Shown one piece after another: positions 32,902 through 41,598 of a stretch of 64,000 bases of DNA; within the stretch, counting starts at the first letter, position 1; every line of letters starts with the position of its first letter. Both the position numbers and the translations under genes were made by a program. The stretch is from assembly GCF_021922985.1 (NCBI RefSeq), contig NZ_CP040788.1, positions 434,001-498,000 on the forward strand. Direction: 5' to 3'. The notes beneath the pieces are model-generated. The model made no database searches and was not told where the DNA came from. It worked only from the letters and a program-made list of their open reading frames with translations. This DNA comes from Clavibacter michiganensis subsp. tessellarius (GTDB taxonomy: Bacteria > Actinomycetota > Actinomycetes > Actinomycetales > Microbacteriaceae).

Positions 32902-33560
32902 CCGCCCCGCGGATCCGCGTCGCCGTCGTCGACGACCACCCCGTCGTGCGCGCCGGCCTCGCCGCCCTGCTCGCGTCCGCCGACGACATCGAGGTGGTCG
33001 GCCAGGCCCCCGACGGCGAGGCAGCCGTCGCGCTCGCCGCCGCCGCGCGCCCCGACGTCGTGCTCATGGACCTCCGCATGCCCGGGCTCGACGGCGTCGG
33101 CGCGACCGCCCGCATCCGCGAGGCGTCGCCCGACGTGCGCGTGCTCGTCCTCACGACCTACGAGACGGACGCGAGCATCCTCACCGCCATCGAGGCGGGC
33201 GCGAGCGGCTACCTGCTGAAGGCGGCGCCCGAGGAGGAGATCCTCGCGGGCGTGCGCGCGGTGGCGCGCGGCGACGTCGCCCTCGCGCCCGCCCTCGCGG
33301 CGCGGCTCGTGCGGCAGGTCGCGCGGCCGGCCGCTCCCGCCGCCCCGACGCCGACGCTCAGCCCGCGCGAGACCCAGGTGCTCGCGCTCGTCGCGGCCGG
33401 GCGAACGAACGCGCGCATCGCCCTCGAGCTGCACGTGACCCCGGCCACCGTGAAGACGCACCTGCTGCACGTCTTCGAGAAGCTCGGCGTCGGCGACCGC
33501 ACCCGCGCGGTCACGCTCGCGATGGAGCTCGGCCTGCTGCCACCCGCGACGCCGCGGTAA
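32898..33560 (+). CDS. NarL/FixJ-type response regulator
   Basis: A 220-residue regulator. The receiver (about 5-120) has acidic Asp12 and Asp13, phospho-acceptor Asp58 in VVLMDLRMPG and the lysine in SGYLLKA. A LuxR-type helix-turn-helix (about 150-210) follows: LSPRETQVLALVAAGRTNAR and VTPATVKTHLLHVFEKLGV. It is co-translated with the kinase (GTGA overlap). The nearby exporter is the probable target. Confidence 0.95.
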   Translation: MTAPRIRVAVVDDHPVVRAGLAALLASADDIEVVGQAPDGEAAVALAAAARPDVVLMDLRMPGLDGVGATARIREASPDVRVLVLTTYETDASILTAIEAGASGYLLKAAPEEEILAGVRAVARGDVALAPALAARLVRQVARPAAPAAPTPTLSPRETQVLALVAAGRTNARIALELHVTPATVKTHLLHVFEKLGVGDRTRAVTLAMELGLLPPATPR

Positions 33561-33810
33561 CGCTTGGATAACGTCTCCGGGAACCGGTGTCCCCGGCTGC
33601 GGAAATGGATAAGTTCTGACCGACGACAAAAGCACGGATCCCCGCCCACGCGCCGATCCGCCGCCGTCGCCCGCACCACCCCCAGCACACCACCACATCG
33701 CAGCAGCACCCGACCCGAGGACGCGTCGGCGCACCACGACGGCCCTCGCGAGGACGCGACCGCCCGGTGCCCGCACGACCCGGATCGGCCACCCGAGAGG
33801 ACCCGCCGAC

Positions 33811-34950
33811 ATGGCATCCGGACACAACGCACGAAAGATCAGCTCCCTCCTCCTCCTCGCCGGCGTCGCCGTCGGCATGACCGCGTGCGCGCCGCAGGGC
33901 GCGACGAACACCGGCTCCGGAGGCGGCGACGCCGCCGGCGGCACCGAGTGCAACGTGGGCATCTCGATGCCGACCCGCAGCCTCGAGCGCTGGATCAACG
34001 ACGGCGAGGGCCTGAAGACCAAGCTCGAGGGCGACGACTGCACCGTCGACCTCCAGTACGCCGACAACAAGACCGACGCCCAGATCAGCCAGATCCAGAA
34101 CCAGGTCGCCGGCGGCGCCAAGATCCTCGTGGTCGCGGCCGTCGACGGCAAGACCCTCGGCCCGGCGCTCGAGGACGCGAAGAGCCAGGGCGTCACGGTC
34201 ATCGCCTACGACCGCCTCATCAACGGCACCGACGCAGTCGACTACTACGCCACCTTCGACAACTACAAGGTCGGCACGCTCCAGGGCGAGTTCATCCGCG
34301 ACACGCTCGACCTCGACAACGCGGCCGGCCCCTTCACGCTCGAGCCCTTCGCCGGCAGCCCCGACGACAACAACGCCGGGTTCTTCTTCGGCGGCGCGTG
34401 GGACGTCCTCCAGCCCTACGTCGCGAGCGGCAAGCTGACCGTGCCCTCGGGCAAGTCGCCCGCCACGAGCGCCGACTGGCAGGCCATCGGCATCCTCGGC
34501 TGGGGATCCGACGACGCGCAGGCCGAGATGGACAACCGCCTGCAGTCGTTCTACACGGGCGGCCAGAAGGTCCAGGTCGTGCTCTCGCCCAACGACAGCC
34601 TCGCGCTCGGCATCGAGGCGTCGCTCGCGAGCGCCGGCTACGCGCCCGGCGCCGACTGGCCCGTCATCACCGGTCAGGACGCCGACAAGGCCAACGTGCA
34701 GGCGATCCTCGAGGACAAGCAGTCCATGACCGTCTGGAAGGACACCCGGGCGCTCGGCGACCAGGTCCAGAAGATGATCGGCGAGATCGTGAAGGGCGAC
34801 GAGGTCACCGTCAACGACACGAAGTCCTACGACAACGGCAAGAAGGTCGTCCCGTCGTTCCTCCTCGACCCGCAGGTGGTCGTGAAGGACGACGTGCAGA
34901 AGACGCTCGTCGACTCCGGCTTCCTCAAGGCCTCCGACGTCGGCCTGTAG
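33811..34950 (+). CDS. chvE: sugar ABC transporter substrate-binding lipoprotein (ChvE-like)
   Basis: A 379-residue periplasmic-type binding protein with a lipoprotein signal peptide; the lipobox ends at Cys26 (GMTACAP). The mature part matches ChvE/multiple monosaccharide binding proteins: VGISMPTRSLERWINDGEGL, VTVIAYDRLI, YYATFDNYKVGTLQGE and VVLSPNDSLALGI. ChvE relatives bind aldoses such as glucose, galactose, arabinose and xylose. The ATPase and permease follow after a hairpin. The 250 bases upstream hold two TGGATAA copies, 41 bases apart, and no other clear site. Confidence 0.93.
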   Translation: MASGHNARKISSLLLLAGVAVGMTACAPQGATNTGSGGGDAAGGTECNVGISMPTRSLERWINDGEGLKTKLEGDDCTVDLQYADNKTDAQISQIQNQVAGGAKILVVAAVDGKTLGPALEDAKSQGVTVIAYDRLINGTDAVDYYATFDNYKVGTLQGEFIRDTLDLDNAAGPFTLEPFAGSPDDNNAGFFFGGAWDVLQPYVASGKLTVPSGKSPATSADWQAIGILGWGSDDAQAEMDNRLQSFYTGGQKVQVVLSPNDSLALGIEASLASAGYAPGADWPVITGQDADKANVQAILEDKQSMTVWKDTRALGDQVQKMIGEIVKGDEVTVNDTKSYDNGKKVVPSFLLDPQVVVKDDVQKTLVDSGFLKASDVGL

Positions 34951-34963
34951 TCCCACCCGCGGT

Positions 34964-34998
34964 CGACGGGCGCCCGGCAGCACGCCGGGCGCCCGTCG
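34964..34998 (+). terminator. intercistronic hairpin after the binding-protein gene
   Basis: A perfect 15-bp stem (34964-34978 with 34984-34998) and five-base loop, without U-tract. It likely makes the binding protein more abundant than the ATPase and permease by partial termination or by protecting the upstream message. Confidence 0.7.
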
Positions 34999-35076
34999 GC
35001 CGCGTCACCGTCTCCACCCGGCGCCCGCCGACCCGGCGCGCGCCACCGACCCGAACGGGAACCAGGAGCCACAGGA

Positions 35077-36621
35077 ATGAACGACGTCATCCTCCAGATG
35101 ACCGGCATCGTCAAGGAGTTCACCGGCGTCCGCGCGCTCGACGGCGTGGACGTCACCGTGCGCCGCGGCCAGGTGCACGCGATCTGCGGCGAGAACGGCG
35201 CGGGCAAGTCGACGCTGATGAAGGTGCTCAGCGGCGTCTACCCGCACGGCTCGTACGAGGGCACCATCACGATCGACGGCCGCGAGGTCCGCTATGGATC
35301 CATCAACGACAGCGAGCGCGACGGCGTGGTGATCATCCACCAGGAGCTCGCGCTCAGCCCCTACCTCTCCATCGCGGAGAACATCTTCCTCGGCAACGAG
35401 ATGTCGCGCGGCGGGGTCATCGACTGGAACAGGACCAACCTCGAGGCGGTCAAGCTCCTCAAGCGCGTGGGCCTCGACGAGAACCCGGCGACGCGCGTGC
35501 TCGAGCTCGGCGTGGGCAAGCAGCAGCTCGTGGAGATCGCGAAGGCGCTCTCCAAGGAGGTGAAGCTGCTGATCCTCGACGAGCCGACCGCCGCGCTCAA
35601 CGACGACGACTCGGCCCACCTGCTCGGCCTCATCGGCCAGCTGCGCGACCAGGGCATCACGAGCATCATCATCAGCCACAAGCTCAACGAGATCCGCGCG
35701 ATCGCCGACGACGTCACCGTGATCCGCGACGGGAAGACCATCGAGTCGTTCCCCGTCACGGACTCCGACGACATCGAGACGCGCATCATCCGCGCGATGG
35801 TGGGCCGCCCGCTGGACGCGCAGTTCCCGCCGCGGGACCCGCACATCGGCGAGGAGAAGCTCCGCGTCGAGGACTGGACCGTGCACCACCCGGTGGACGT
35901 CGACCGCGTCGTGGTCGACAACGCGTCGTTCTCGGTCCGCGCGGGCGAGGTCGTCGGGTTCGCCGGCCTCATGGGCGCCGGCCGCACCGAGCTCGCCATG
36001 AGCATCTTCGGCCGCTCCTACGGATCCGGCATCACCGGCCGGATCTACAAGGACGGCAAGGAGATCCGCACCCGCACCGTGAGCGAGGCGATCCGCAACG
36101 GCATCGCCTACGCGACCGAGGACCGCAAGCGCTACGGGCTGAACCTCATCGGCAGCATCACGGTGAACGTCTCGGCCGCGGCGCTCTCGAAGCTCGTCAA
36201 GCTCGGCGTGATCGACCGGCACCGCGAGTACGCGGTCGCCGACGACTACCGCAAGAGGATGAACATCAAGACGCCCGACGTGTCGGGGGTCGTCGGCAAG
36301 CTGTCCGGCGGCAACCAGCAGAAGGTCGTCCTCAGCAAGTGGATCTACTCGGGTCCCGACGTGCTCATCCTCGACGAGCCCACCCGCGGCATCGACGTGG
36401 GGGCGAAGTACGAGATCTACAGCATCATCAACCAGCTCGCGGCCGAGGGGAAGGCGGTCATCGTCATCTCCTCCGAGCTGCCGGAGCTCATCGGCCTCTC
36501 GGACCGGATCTACACGATCGCCGAGGGGCGGCTCACCGCGGAGGTCACCCGGGCCGACGCGACCCAGGAGGAGCTGATGCGGCACATGACCGCCAGCCGG
36601 AAGTCAGGAGTCGACCAGTGA
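35077..36621 (+). CDS. gguA: sugar ABC transporter ATPase with two nucleotide-binding domains (GguA-like)
   Basis: A 514-residue ATPase with two tandem domains. The first has [27 protein letters not shown] and [12 protein letters not shown]; the second has the degenerate [14 protein letters not shown]-loop, [14 protein letters not shown] and [16 protein letters not shown]. This layout is that of RbsA/XylG/MmsA importers, and the length fits GguA. AGGAGCCACAGGA precedes the ATG. Its stop overlaps the permease start. Confidence 0.95.
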   Translation: MNDVILQMTGIVKEFTGVRALDGVDVTVRRGQVHAICGENGAGKSTLMKVLSGVYPHGSYEGTITIDGREVRYGSINDSERDGVVIIHQELALSPYLSIAENIFLGNEMSRGGVIDWNRTNLEAVKLLKRVGLDENPATRVLELGVGKQQLVEIAKALSKEVKLLILDEPTAALNDDDSAHLLGLIGQLRDQGITSIIISHKLNEIRAIADDVTVIRDGKTIESFPVTDSDDIETRIIRAMVGRPLDAQFPPRDPHIGEEKLRVEDWTVHHPVDVDRVVVDNASFSVRAGEVVGFAGLMGAGRTELAMSIFGRSYGSGITGRIYKDGKEIRTRTVSEAIRNGIAYATEDRKRYGLNLIGSITVNVSAAALSKLVKLGVIDRHREYAVADDYRKRMNIKTPDVSGVVGKLSGGNQQKVVLSKWIYSGPDVLILDEPTRGIDVGAKYEIYSIINQLAAEGKAVIVISSELPELIGLSDRIYTIAEGRLTAEVTRADATQEELMRHMTASRKSGVDQ

Positions 36622-37826
36622 CCGTCATGCCCGAGCAGGCCACATCGCCGAACGTCCCCACGCCGGACGGTGTGAAGAAGCGCCCGCGCCGGCGCATCGA
36701 CCTCCGCCAGTACGGGATCCTCGCGGCGCTGGCCGTCATCATCCTGCTGTTCCAGATCCTCACCGAGGGGCGGCTGCTCTACCCGGGCAACGTCGCGAAC
36801 CTCATCCAGCAGAACGCGTATGTGCTGATCCTCGCGATGGGCATGGTCATCGTGATCATCGCGGGCCACATCGACCTGTCGGTGGGCTCGGTCGTCGCGA
36901 CCGTCGGCGCCGTGGCCGCGCTCAGCATGAACGAGTGGGGCCTGCCGTGGGGGACCGCGGTGGTGCTGTCGCTCATCGTCGGCGCGCTGATCGGCGCGTG
37001 GCAGGGCTTCTGGGTCGCGTTCGTCGGGATCCCGGCGTTCATCGTCACGCTCGCGGGCATGCTCGTGTTCCGCGGCGTCGCGCTCGTGCTCCTCACGGGC
37101 GGCACGATCTCGGGCCTCCCGGCCGAGTTCAACTCGATCGGATCCGGCAACCTCCCCACCACGGGCGCGCCCGACCTCCTCACGCTCGGCATCGGCGCGC
37201 TCGTGTCGATCGCGCTGGTCGTGCAGCAGCTGCGCACGCGCGCCACGCTCCGCAAGCTCGAGCTGCCGCGCGAGCGGGCGGTCTCCTTCTGGATCCGCAC
37301 CGCCATCGCCGTCTTCGCGATCATGTACCTCTGCTACCTGCTGGCGTACAACCGCGGGACGCCGATCATCCTGATCATCCTGGCGACGCTCGTGCTCCTG
37401 TACTCGTTCCTCCTCACGCGCACCGTCTTCGGGCGGCACGTGTACGCGATGGGCGGTAACCTGTTCGCGGCGATGATGTCCGGCGTCAAGACGCAGTGGG
37501 TCAACTTCTTCATCTTCGTGAACATGGGCCTGCTCGCCGGCCTGGCGGGCGTCGTCAGCACGGCGCGCGCCGGATCCGCCGTGGCCTCGGCCGGCCAGAG
37601 CTTCGAGCTCGACGCCATCGCCGCGGTGTTCATCGGCGGCGCCGCGGTGCAGGGCGGCGTCGGCACGGTCGTCGGCGCGGTCATCGGCGGCCTCGTGATG
37701 GGCGTGCTCAACCAGGGCCTGTCGATCCTGTCGGTGGACGCGGCGTGGCAGCAGGTCATCAAGGGCCTGGTGCTGCTGCTCGCGGTGGCGTTCGACGTCT
37801 ACAGCAAGCGGCGCTCCGGGCGCTGA
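36618..37826 (+). CDS. gguB: sugar ABC transporter permease (GguB-like)
   Basis: A 402-residue permease of the ribose/xylose family with about ten to twelve membrane segments. [20 protein letters not shown] and [17 protein letters not shown] are family signatures, and the C-terminal region holds [20 protein letters not shown]. The GTG at 36618 overlaps the ATPase stop as GTGA and has AGGAG 7 nt upstream; an ATG two codons later is possible. It completes the ChvE-GguA-GguB importer. Confidence 0.94.
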   Translation: MTVMPEQATSPNVPTPDGVKKRPRRRIDLRQYGILAALAVIILLFQILTEGRLLYPGNVANLIQQNAYVLILAMGMVIVIIAGHIDLSVGSVVATVGAVAALSMNEWGLPWGTAVVLSLIVGALIGAWQGFWVAFVGIPAFIVTLAGMLVFRGVALVLLTGGTISGLPAEFNSIGSGNLPTTGAPDLLTLGIGALVSIALVVQQLRTRATLRKLELPRERAVSFWIRTAIAVFAIMYLCYLLAYNRGTPIILIILATLVLLYSFLLTRTVFGRHVYAMGGNLFAAMMSGVKTQWVNFFIFVNMGLLAGLAGVVSTARAGSAVASAGQSFELDAIAAVFIGGAAVQGGVGTVVGAVIGGLVMGVLNQGLSILSVDAAWQQVIKGLVLLLAVAFDVYSKRRSGR

Positions 37827-37840
37827 CCCGCGGCACCACG

Positions 37841-37885
37841 ACGACGGCCCGGCCGGTCCCGCGAGGGATCCGCCGGGCCGTCGTC
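37841..37885 (+). terminator. terminator of the chvE-gguAB operon
   Basis: 14-bp arms 37841-37854 and 37872-37885 match perfectly around a GC-rich 17-base interior, 14 bases after the permease stop. Confidence 0.7.
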
Positions 37886-37942
37886 CGTCCGGCATGGGGA
37901 GCGATCGCCCGCCGGGACCGCCCGCACCGCCAGGCTCGGCGC

Positions 37943-38227
37943 ATGGGACACGGACCGCACGACGCTCTGTCGCGCGACGAGGTGGCGGCCCGGCTGGCCG
38001 AGGGGTGCGCGTGGCGCATCGCGTGGTGCTCCGGCGGACGGCTCCCGGATGCGAGCGGCGCCGGTCGCCCGCTCCCCGCCGGCGTCCTCGAGCGGGTCCC
38101 GTCGCCGGCGAAGCTGCGCGGCGGACGCCTGCCCTCCGGACGGAACTGGATGCTGGTGATCGAGCGCGAGGAGGACGGCCGGCCGGTCCTCCTCTTCGAC
38201 GAGGGGCCCGAGGACCGGTTCGTCTGA
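37943..38227 (+). CDS. small hypothetical protein (94 residues)
   Basis: A 94-residue soluble protein with no family I can name. The N-terminal half has LSRDEVAARLAEGCAWRIAW, the C-terminal half RNWMLVIEREEDGRPVLLFD. CAGGCT lies exactly 6 nt before the ATG, without Shine-Dalgarno. The stop TGA abuts the stop of the convergent signal peptidase gene, the two sharing a TGATCA palindrome. Confidence 0.65.
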   Translation: MGHGPHDALSRDEVAARLAEGCAWRIAWCSGGRLPDASGAGRPLPAGVLERVPSPAKLRGGRLPSGRNWMLVIEREEDGRPVLLFDEGPEDRFV

Positions 38228-39067
38228 TCAGCCGCGGTGGCGACCGCGCGGGCGCTGCGCTGCGTCGGCCGGGGCTGCCGCGTCGACGCCCGGGTGCGAC
38301 GGGTCGGCGAGCGCCGCCGCGGCGACGCCCTCGGACATCGCGTCGGCGTGCACGTGGTCGCCCTCCGCCGTCACGTCGTCCGCGGCCGACGCCCGGCGCT
38401 TCCGCCGGGTCTGCACGGCCGCGACCGTGATCGTGACCACCGAGTAGGCGATGAGCGCGACGGCCGCCGCCGGGATGATCCAACTGCGGGCCTGCCCATT
38501 GACCGCCTGGTTCGCCCAGCCGACCAGCGGCACGGAGTACCAGAGCTCGCCCTGGATCTGCTCGGGCGTGACCGGCAGCGAGTCGGGCGACGCGTTGTTG
38601 TCGCCCTGGAAGGTGAACGTGCGCGTGCCGTCGGAGGCCGAGGAGATCGCGGTGATGCGGTGCGTGATGACCGCCGGGTCGCCCGACCGGATCTGGTAGG
38701 TCGCCACGTCGCCCACCTCGAGCGTGTCCGTGTCGACCGGGCGCACCACGATGAGCGTGCCCGGCGGGAGGCGCGGCTCCATCGACTGCGTGAGGATCGT
38801 GAGCGGCACGGACCCCGAGACCTTCGGCACCACGAGCAGCACGCCCGCGAGCGCGATGACGACCAGCAGGATCCCGACGCTCAGCCCCACGGCCGCGGAC
38901 CGCACGAGCTGGGGGAGGACGCGGCGGGGCGTCGTCTCCGGCTCGAGCTCGACCGGGGCGAGGTCGTCGGCCGGCCGGGCGCCGACGACCGCGTGGCGTC
39001 CGTCGCGGCGACGTCGGGGGAGGAGGCGGGGCATGAGCGTGCCGACCGTGGAGGGGCGGGGGATCAC
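38228..39067 (-). CDS. SipW-like (ER/archaeal type) signal peptidase I
   Basis: The 279-residue protein has a membrane segment at about 55-80 (VGILLVVIALAGVLLVV), then the peptidase domain: TQSMEPRLPPG with the catalytic Ser near 95, VITHRITAI with His in place of the bacterial Lys, and FQGDNNASPD. The Ser-His pair marks the SipW/ER class. A second membrane segment (IIPAAAVALIAYSVVTITV) is near the C-terminus. The GTG at 39067 overlaps the upstream stop as GTGA; an ATG at 39034 is the alternative. SipW enzymes process TasA-type fibre proteins, and three such substrates are encoded immediately upstream in the same operon. Confidence 0.88.
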   Translation of the reverse strand: MIPRPSTVGTLMPRLLPRRRRDGRHAVVGARPADDLAPVELEPETTPRRVLPQLVRSAAVGLSVGILLVVIALAGVLLVVPKVSGSVPLTILTQSMEPRLPPGTLIVVRPVDTDTLEVGDVATYQIRSGDPAVITHRITAISSASDGTRTFTFQGDNNASPDSLPVTPEQIQGELWYSVPLVGWANQAVNGQARSWIIPAAAVALIAYSVVTITVAAVQTRRKRRASAADDVTAEGDHVHADAMSEGVAAAALADPSHPGVDAAAPADAAQRPRGRHRG

Positions 39068-39978
39068 GAGCAGCGGAAGCCGCGCGCGCCGCTCTGCTCG
39101 AAGGCGACGACCGTGCCGTTGGCGACCTGGCGGACCTTGGCGCCGTTGCCGTCGAGGAGGTCGACGGAGACGGGCACCGTGCCGTCGGCGGCCAGCGTGG
39201 ACGGGACCTGGTCGCGCGTGATGGCGGCCTTGCCGTAGGAGCCCTGCGACGTGGCGATGCGCGTGCCGTTGACCATGACGCCGTAGTTGGAGTCGGAGGG
39301 CGCGACCGAGGTGTCCCAGGCGACGAAGACGTACCAGTTGCCGTCCGTGGGCTCGCAGCGGAAGCCGCCCGAGACGGTCGGGCCCGCCGCCGTCTGCGTG
39401 GCGGAGGTGGAGGCGCGGCCGGTCCACGTGCCGGAGCCGAGGACCACGCCGAGCGTGCCGGTGACGGAGGCGGATCCGCTCGTGGGGAAGCCCGACGCGG
39501 TGGTGCGGACGCACCAGGTGGAGTGGGCGCCGCCGGCCAGGGTGCCGGAGACCGTGGGCGGGGAGGCCCAGGTGCCCGACACGGATCCGGAGCCGACGGA
39601 CGTGGTGGCGGAGCAGCTCGACGCGGTCGTGCTCCACGCGACCACCTTCGTGCCGCTGGCCAGCGTGCGGTCGGCGGTCGCGGATGCGGTGGCGGAGACC
39701 GTGCCGGTCCAGGGGCTCTGCACGGTGCCGGTGTTCTTCACGACGACCGTGGCGGTGCGGCTCGGGCTGCTCGAGGTGACGGCGCCGGAGAGCTGGTCGA
39801 AGCCCGTGCTCGTGACGGACACCGTCGCCGCGCGGACCGACGACCCGGTCGTGGCGCTCGAGGCCCAGAGCGCGTGGACGGCGGTGCCGCCGCTGCCGAG
39901 GAGGATCACGGTGAGGCCCACGAGGAGCGCGGCGTGCAGGCGGCCGACGGGGCGGCGCGTGCGGCGGGCGCGGCTCAC
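39064..39978 (-). CDS. secreted protein with alternate-type signal peptide, Ser/Thr-rich
   Basis: A 304-residue secreted protein. A basic N-terminus (SRARRTRRPVGRL) precedes a hydrophobic segment (LLVGLTVILLGSGG) and a TAVHALWASSATTG junction that resembles the SipW-dependent cleavage zone seen in its neighbours. The mature part is rich in Ser, Thr and Gly, suggesting beta-sandwich repeats (VSVTSTGFDQLSG; TVVVKNTGTVQSPW), with four or more cysteines and a final FRCS. It is coupled by GTGA overlaps to the gene before and the peptidase after. Likely a minor fibre or tip component; this is inference. Confidence 0.78.
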   Translation of the reverse strand: MSRARRTRRPVGRLHAALLVGLTVILLGSGGTAVHALWASSATTGSSVRAATVSVTSTGFDQLSGAVTSSSPSRTATVVVKNTGTVQSPWTGTVSATASATADRTLASGTKVVAWSTTASSCSATTSVGSGSVSGTWASPPTVSGTLAGGAHSTWCVRTTASGFPTSGSASVTGTLGVVLGSGTWTGRASTSATQTAAGPTVSGGFRCEPTDGNWYVFVAWDTSVAPSDSNYGVMVNGTRIATSQGSYGKAAITRDQVPSTLAADGTVPVSVDLLDGNGAKVRQVANGTVVAFEQSGARGFRCS

Positions 39979-40577
39979 GGGGTGACCTGCGTGCCGGTGA
40001 CGTCGAACGCGAGCTGGGCGGTGGCCCCCTGCACGGACTGCGGCGCGTCCTTGTCGAGGACGACCTCGGTGCAGACGACCGACGAGGCGCCGGGCTGGAT
40101 GCGGACGAACCCGCTGGGCGTGTGCAGCGCGCCGGGGCGGCCGGAGAAGGTCGTGGCGCCGTGGACGCAGTCGGCCGTCGTCGCGACGGGGCCGAGGCGC
40201 AGCGACAGCTCGCCGGGGAAGGCGGAGTTCGACGAGGTTCCTCGCGTGGAGATGGCCACGTCCAAGGCTACCGTGCCGGTGTTCCTCGCGGTGAAGGCGG
40301 CGACGTTCCCCTGTCCGGGGAGGAGCGATGCGGTGTCGAGCGCCACCTGCTGCGTGATGACGAGGCCGCTCGATCCGCTCGTGACGCTCGCCGGCTGCGT
40401 GCTCGCCGCGCCGTTCCAGAGCGCGTAGCTGCCGCCGGTGGCGGCGAGGGAGGCGACGAGGACCGCGGTGAGGAGCCCGGTGGTGAGCCACGCGGCGCGG
40501 AGGGGGCTGACGCGGGTGGGACGGGCGGAACGGCGGCCGTGGGCGGGACGCGGGGCGGATGCGCGGTTCCTGCTCAT
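39975..40577 (-). CDS. secreted protein with alternate-type signal peptide
   Basis: A 200-residue secreted protein. The signal region has a long basic head, a hydrophobic core (TTGLLTAVLVASLAATGG) and the SYALWNGAAS junction, nearly the same as FALWNANAT in the neighbouring 181-residue protein. The mature domain looks like a beta-sandwich of the TasA/camelysin sort (VAAFTARNTGTVALDVAI) and has two cysteines. It starts after a 146-base gap with two hairpins and overlaps the next gene as GTGA. It is probably processed by the SipW-like enzyme. Confidence 0.8.
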   Translation of the reverse strand: MSRNRASAPRPAHGRRSARPTRVSPLRAAWLTTGLLTAVLVASLAATGGSYALWNGAASTQPASVTSGSSGLVITQQVALDTASLLPGQGNVAAFTARNTGTVALDVAISTRGTSSNSAFPGELSLRLGPVATTADCVHGATTFSGRPGALHTPSGFVRIQPGASSVVCTEVVLDKDAPQSVQGATAQLAFDVTGTQVTP

Positions 40578-40638
40578 GTCGTCCTCGTTCCTGGTCGTCG
40601 TGCAGTGGTGCGGTGGTGCGTGATGCGGGGGATGCGGT

Positions 40639-40670
40639 CGGGCGCGGCCGTGGGGGGACGGCCGCGCCCG
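40639..40670 (-). terminator. hairpin between the first and second fibre genes
   Basis: Perfect 13-bp arms (40639-40651 and 40658-40670) with a loop of six identical bases. A second bulged stem built around GTGACGTCAC follows at about 40684-40714, just past the stop of the 181-residue protein gene. Together they probably let the first gene be expressed above the rest. Confidence 0.65.
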
Positions 40671-40723
40671 GGTGGAGCCCCCTCCCCGCGGGTGACGTCA
40701 CCGCGGAGAGGGGAGTCGGGGGA

Positions 40724-41269
40724 CTAGACGGTGCGCTGCGTGAGCGTGAACGCCAGCTTGTCGAAGGAGAGCGTGCCGTTCTGGCCGGTGGTCGCGGCGG
40801 AGGGGAAGGTGACCGTGAGGACCACGTTGACCTTGGACGTGGACGTGGACGGCTTGACCGTGAAGGTGTTCGCGGCGGAGCCGGCGGTGATGCTCGCGTC
40901 GTTCGACGTGACGGCCAGCTTCGTGGTGACGGCCTGCTTGAGCGCGGCGTCGCCCGAGATGGACATGGGGTCGTAGGTGAGGTCGGCGGAGAGCGAGTCG
41001 CCGGTCGCGGTGACCGTGAGGGCGCTCGTGTACTGGAGGACGTTGCCGGGGACGATGCGGTACGTGGCGGGGTCGATGACCTTGCTGCCGCCGTTGGTGA
41101 TGTCGGTCCAGACGCCCGCGGTGTCGGCCGAGAGGGCCAGGTTGCCCGACGAGACGCTCGAGGCGGCGACCGTGGCGTTGGCGTTCCACAGCGCGAAGCT
41201 GCCCGCGCCGCCGAGGAGGAGGACGATTCCGGCGGCACCGGCGACGGCGCTCGAGACGATCTTGTTCAT
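40724..41269 (-). CDS. alternate-type signal peptide protein, likely main fibre subunit (TasA-like)
   Basis: A 181-residue secreted protein with a short basic head (MNKIVSSAVAG), a hydrophobic core (AAGIVLLLGGAG) and a SFALWNANATVAA junction, the pattern of SipW-dependent alternate signal peptides. The mature part is Ser/Thr/Val-rich without cysteines (VQ-free repeats such as LSADLTYDPMSISGD), consistent with a TasA/camelysin-like beta-sandwich that polymerises. It is the first gene of the operon and is followed by two hairpins, like a highly expressed structural subunit. The ATG at 41269 has CAGGAA about 6-7 bases before. Confidence 0.8.
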   Translation of the reverse strand: MNKIVSSAVAGAAGIVLLLGGAGSFALWNANATVAASSVSSGNLALSADTAGVWTDITNGGSKVIDPATYRIVPGNVLQYTSALTVTATGDSLSADLTYDPMSISGDAALKQAVTTKLAVTSNDASITAGSAANTFTVKPSTSTSKVNVVLTVTFPSAATTGQNGTLSFDKLAFTLTQRTV

Positions 41270-41598
41270 GGGGGATTCCTGTTCTCGTACGCGGGGTGCC
41301 GCGCAAGCTGTGGGGGAGGCGGCGGGTGGGTGTCCCGCCGGTCGTCTCCGGTCCGATCGGGTCGCAGCGACTGCGTCCTCGTGGTGCCGACCGGTGTTCC
41401 TTCGACGTGCTCCACTCTGACGGGCCGGCCTCAAGCCACCCGCTGGCAATGCGCAAGAGACCCCGAGCTTTGCCGCAAGCCCGACCCGGCGTTCCCTCAA
41501 GCCGGTGGATCCCCGTGGTCGCGCGGATCCGCCGGGGGCCCCGCCGGTCTAGGCTCGGGCGACGGCGTGCTTCGACGGCCGGTACGGGAGGACAGCGC
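41270..41598. promoter_or_regulatory. 329-base divergent control region of the fibre operon and a histidine kinase gene
   Basis: No gene is seen here. On the plus strand it holds a TAGGCT -10-like hexamer at 41550-41555 for the kinase, and a GGGAGGA ribosome site at 41586. On the minus strand TACGAG lies 14 bases before the fibre gene start. Between them is a set of four phased repeats at 41429-41503. It is less GC-rich around the repeats. Confidence 0.55.
41429..41503 (+). repeat. four direct repeats CCKCAAGCC at exact 22-bp spacing
   Basis: The core CAAG occurs at 41432, 41454, 41476 and 41498, so each step is exactly 22 bp, two helical turns. Copies 1 and 4 are CCTCAAGCC, copy 3 CCGCAAGCC, copy 2 GCGCAAGAG. 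The spacers between cores differ. This looks like a cooperative binding array for a regulator, for example a response regulator. Confidence 0.6.

Noticed and set aside
33565..33612. Two TGGATAA copies 41 bases apart before the ChvE-like gene
   Set aside because: Short and not phased; could be chance, though AT-rich for this genome.
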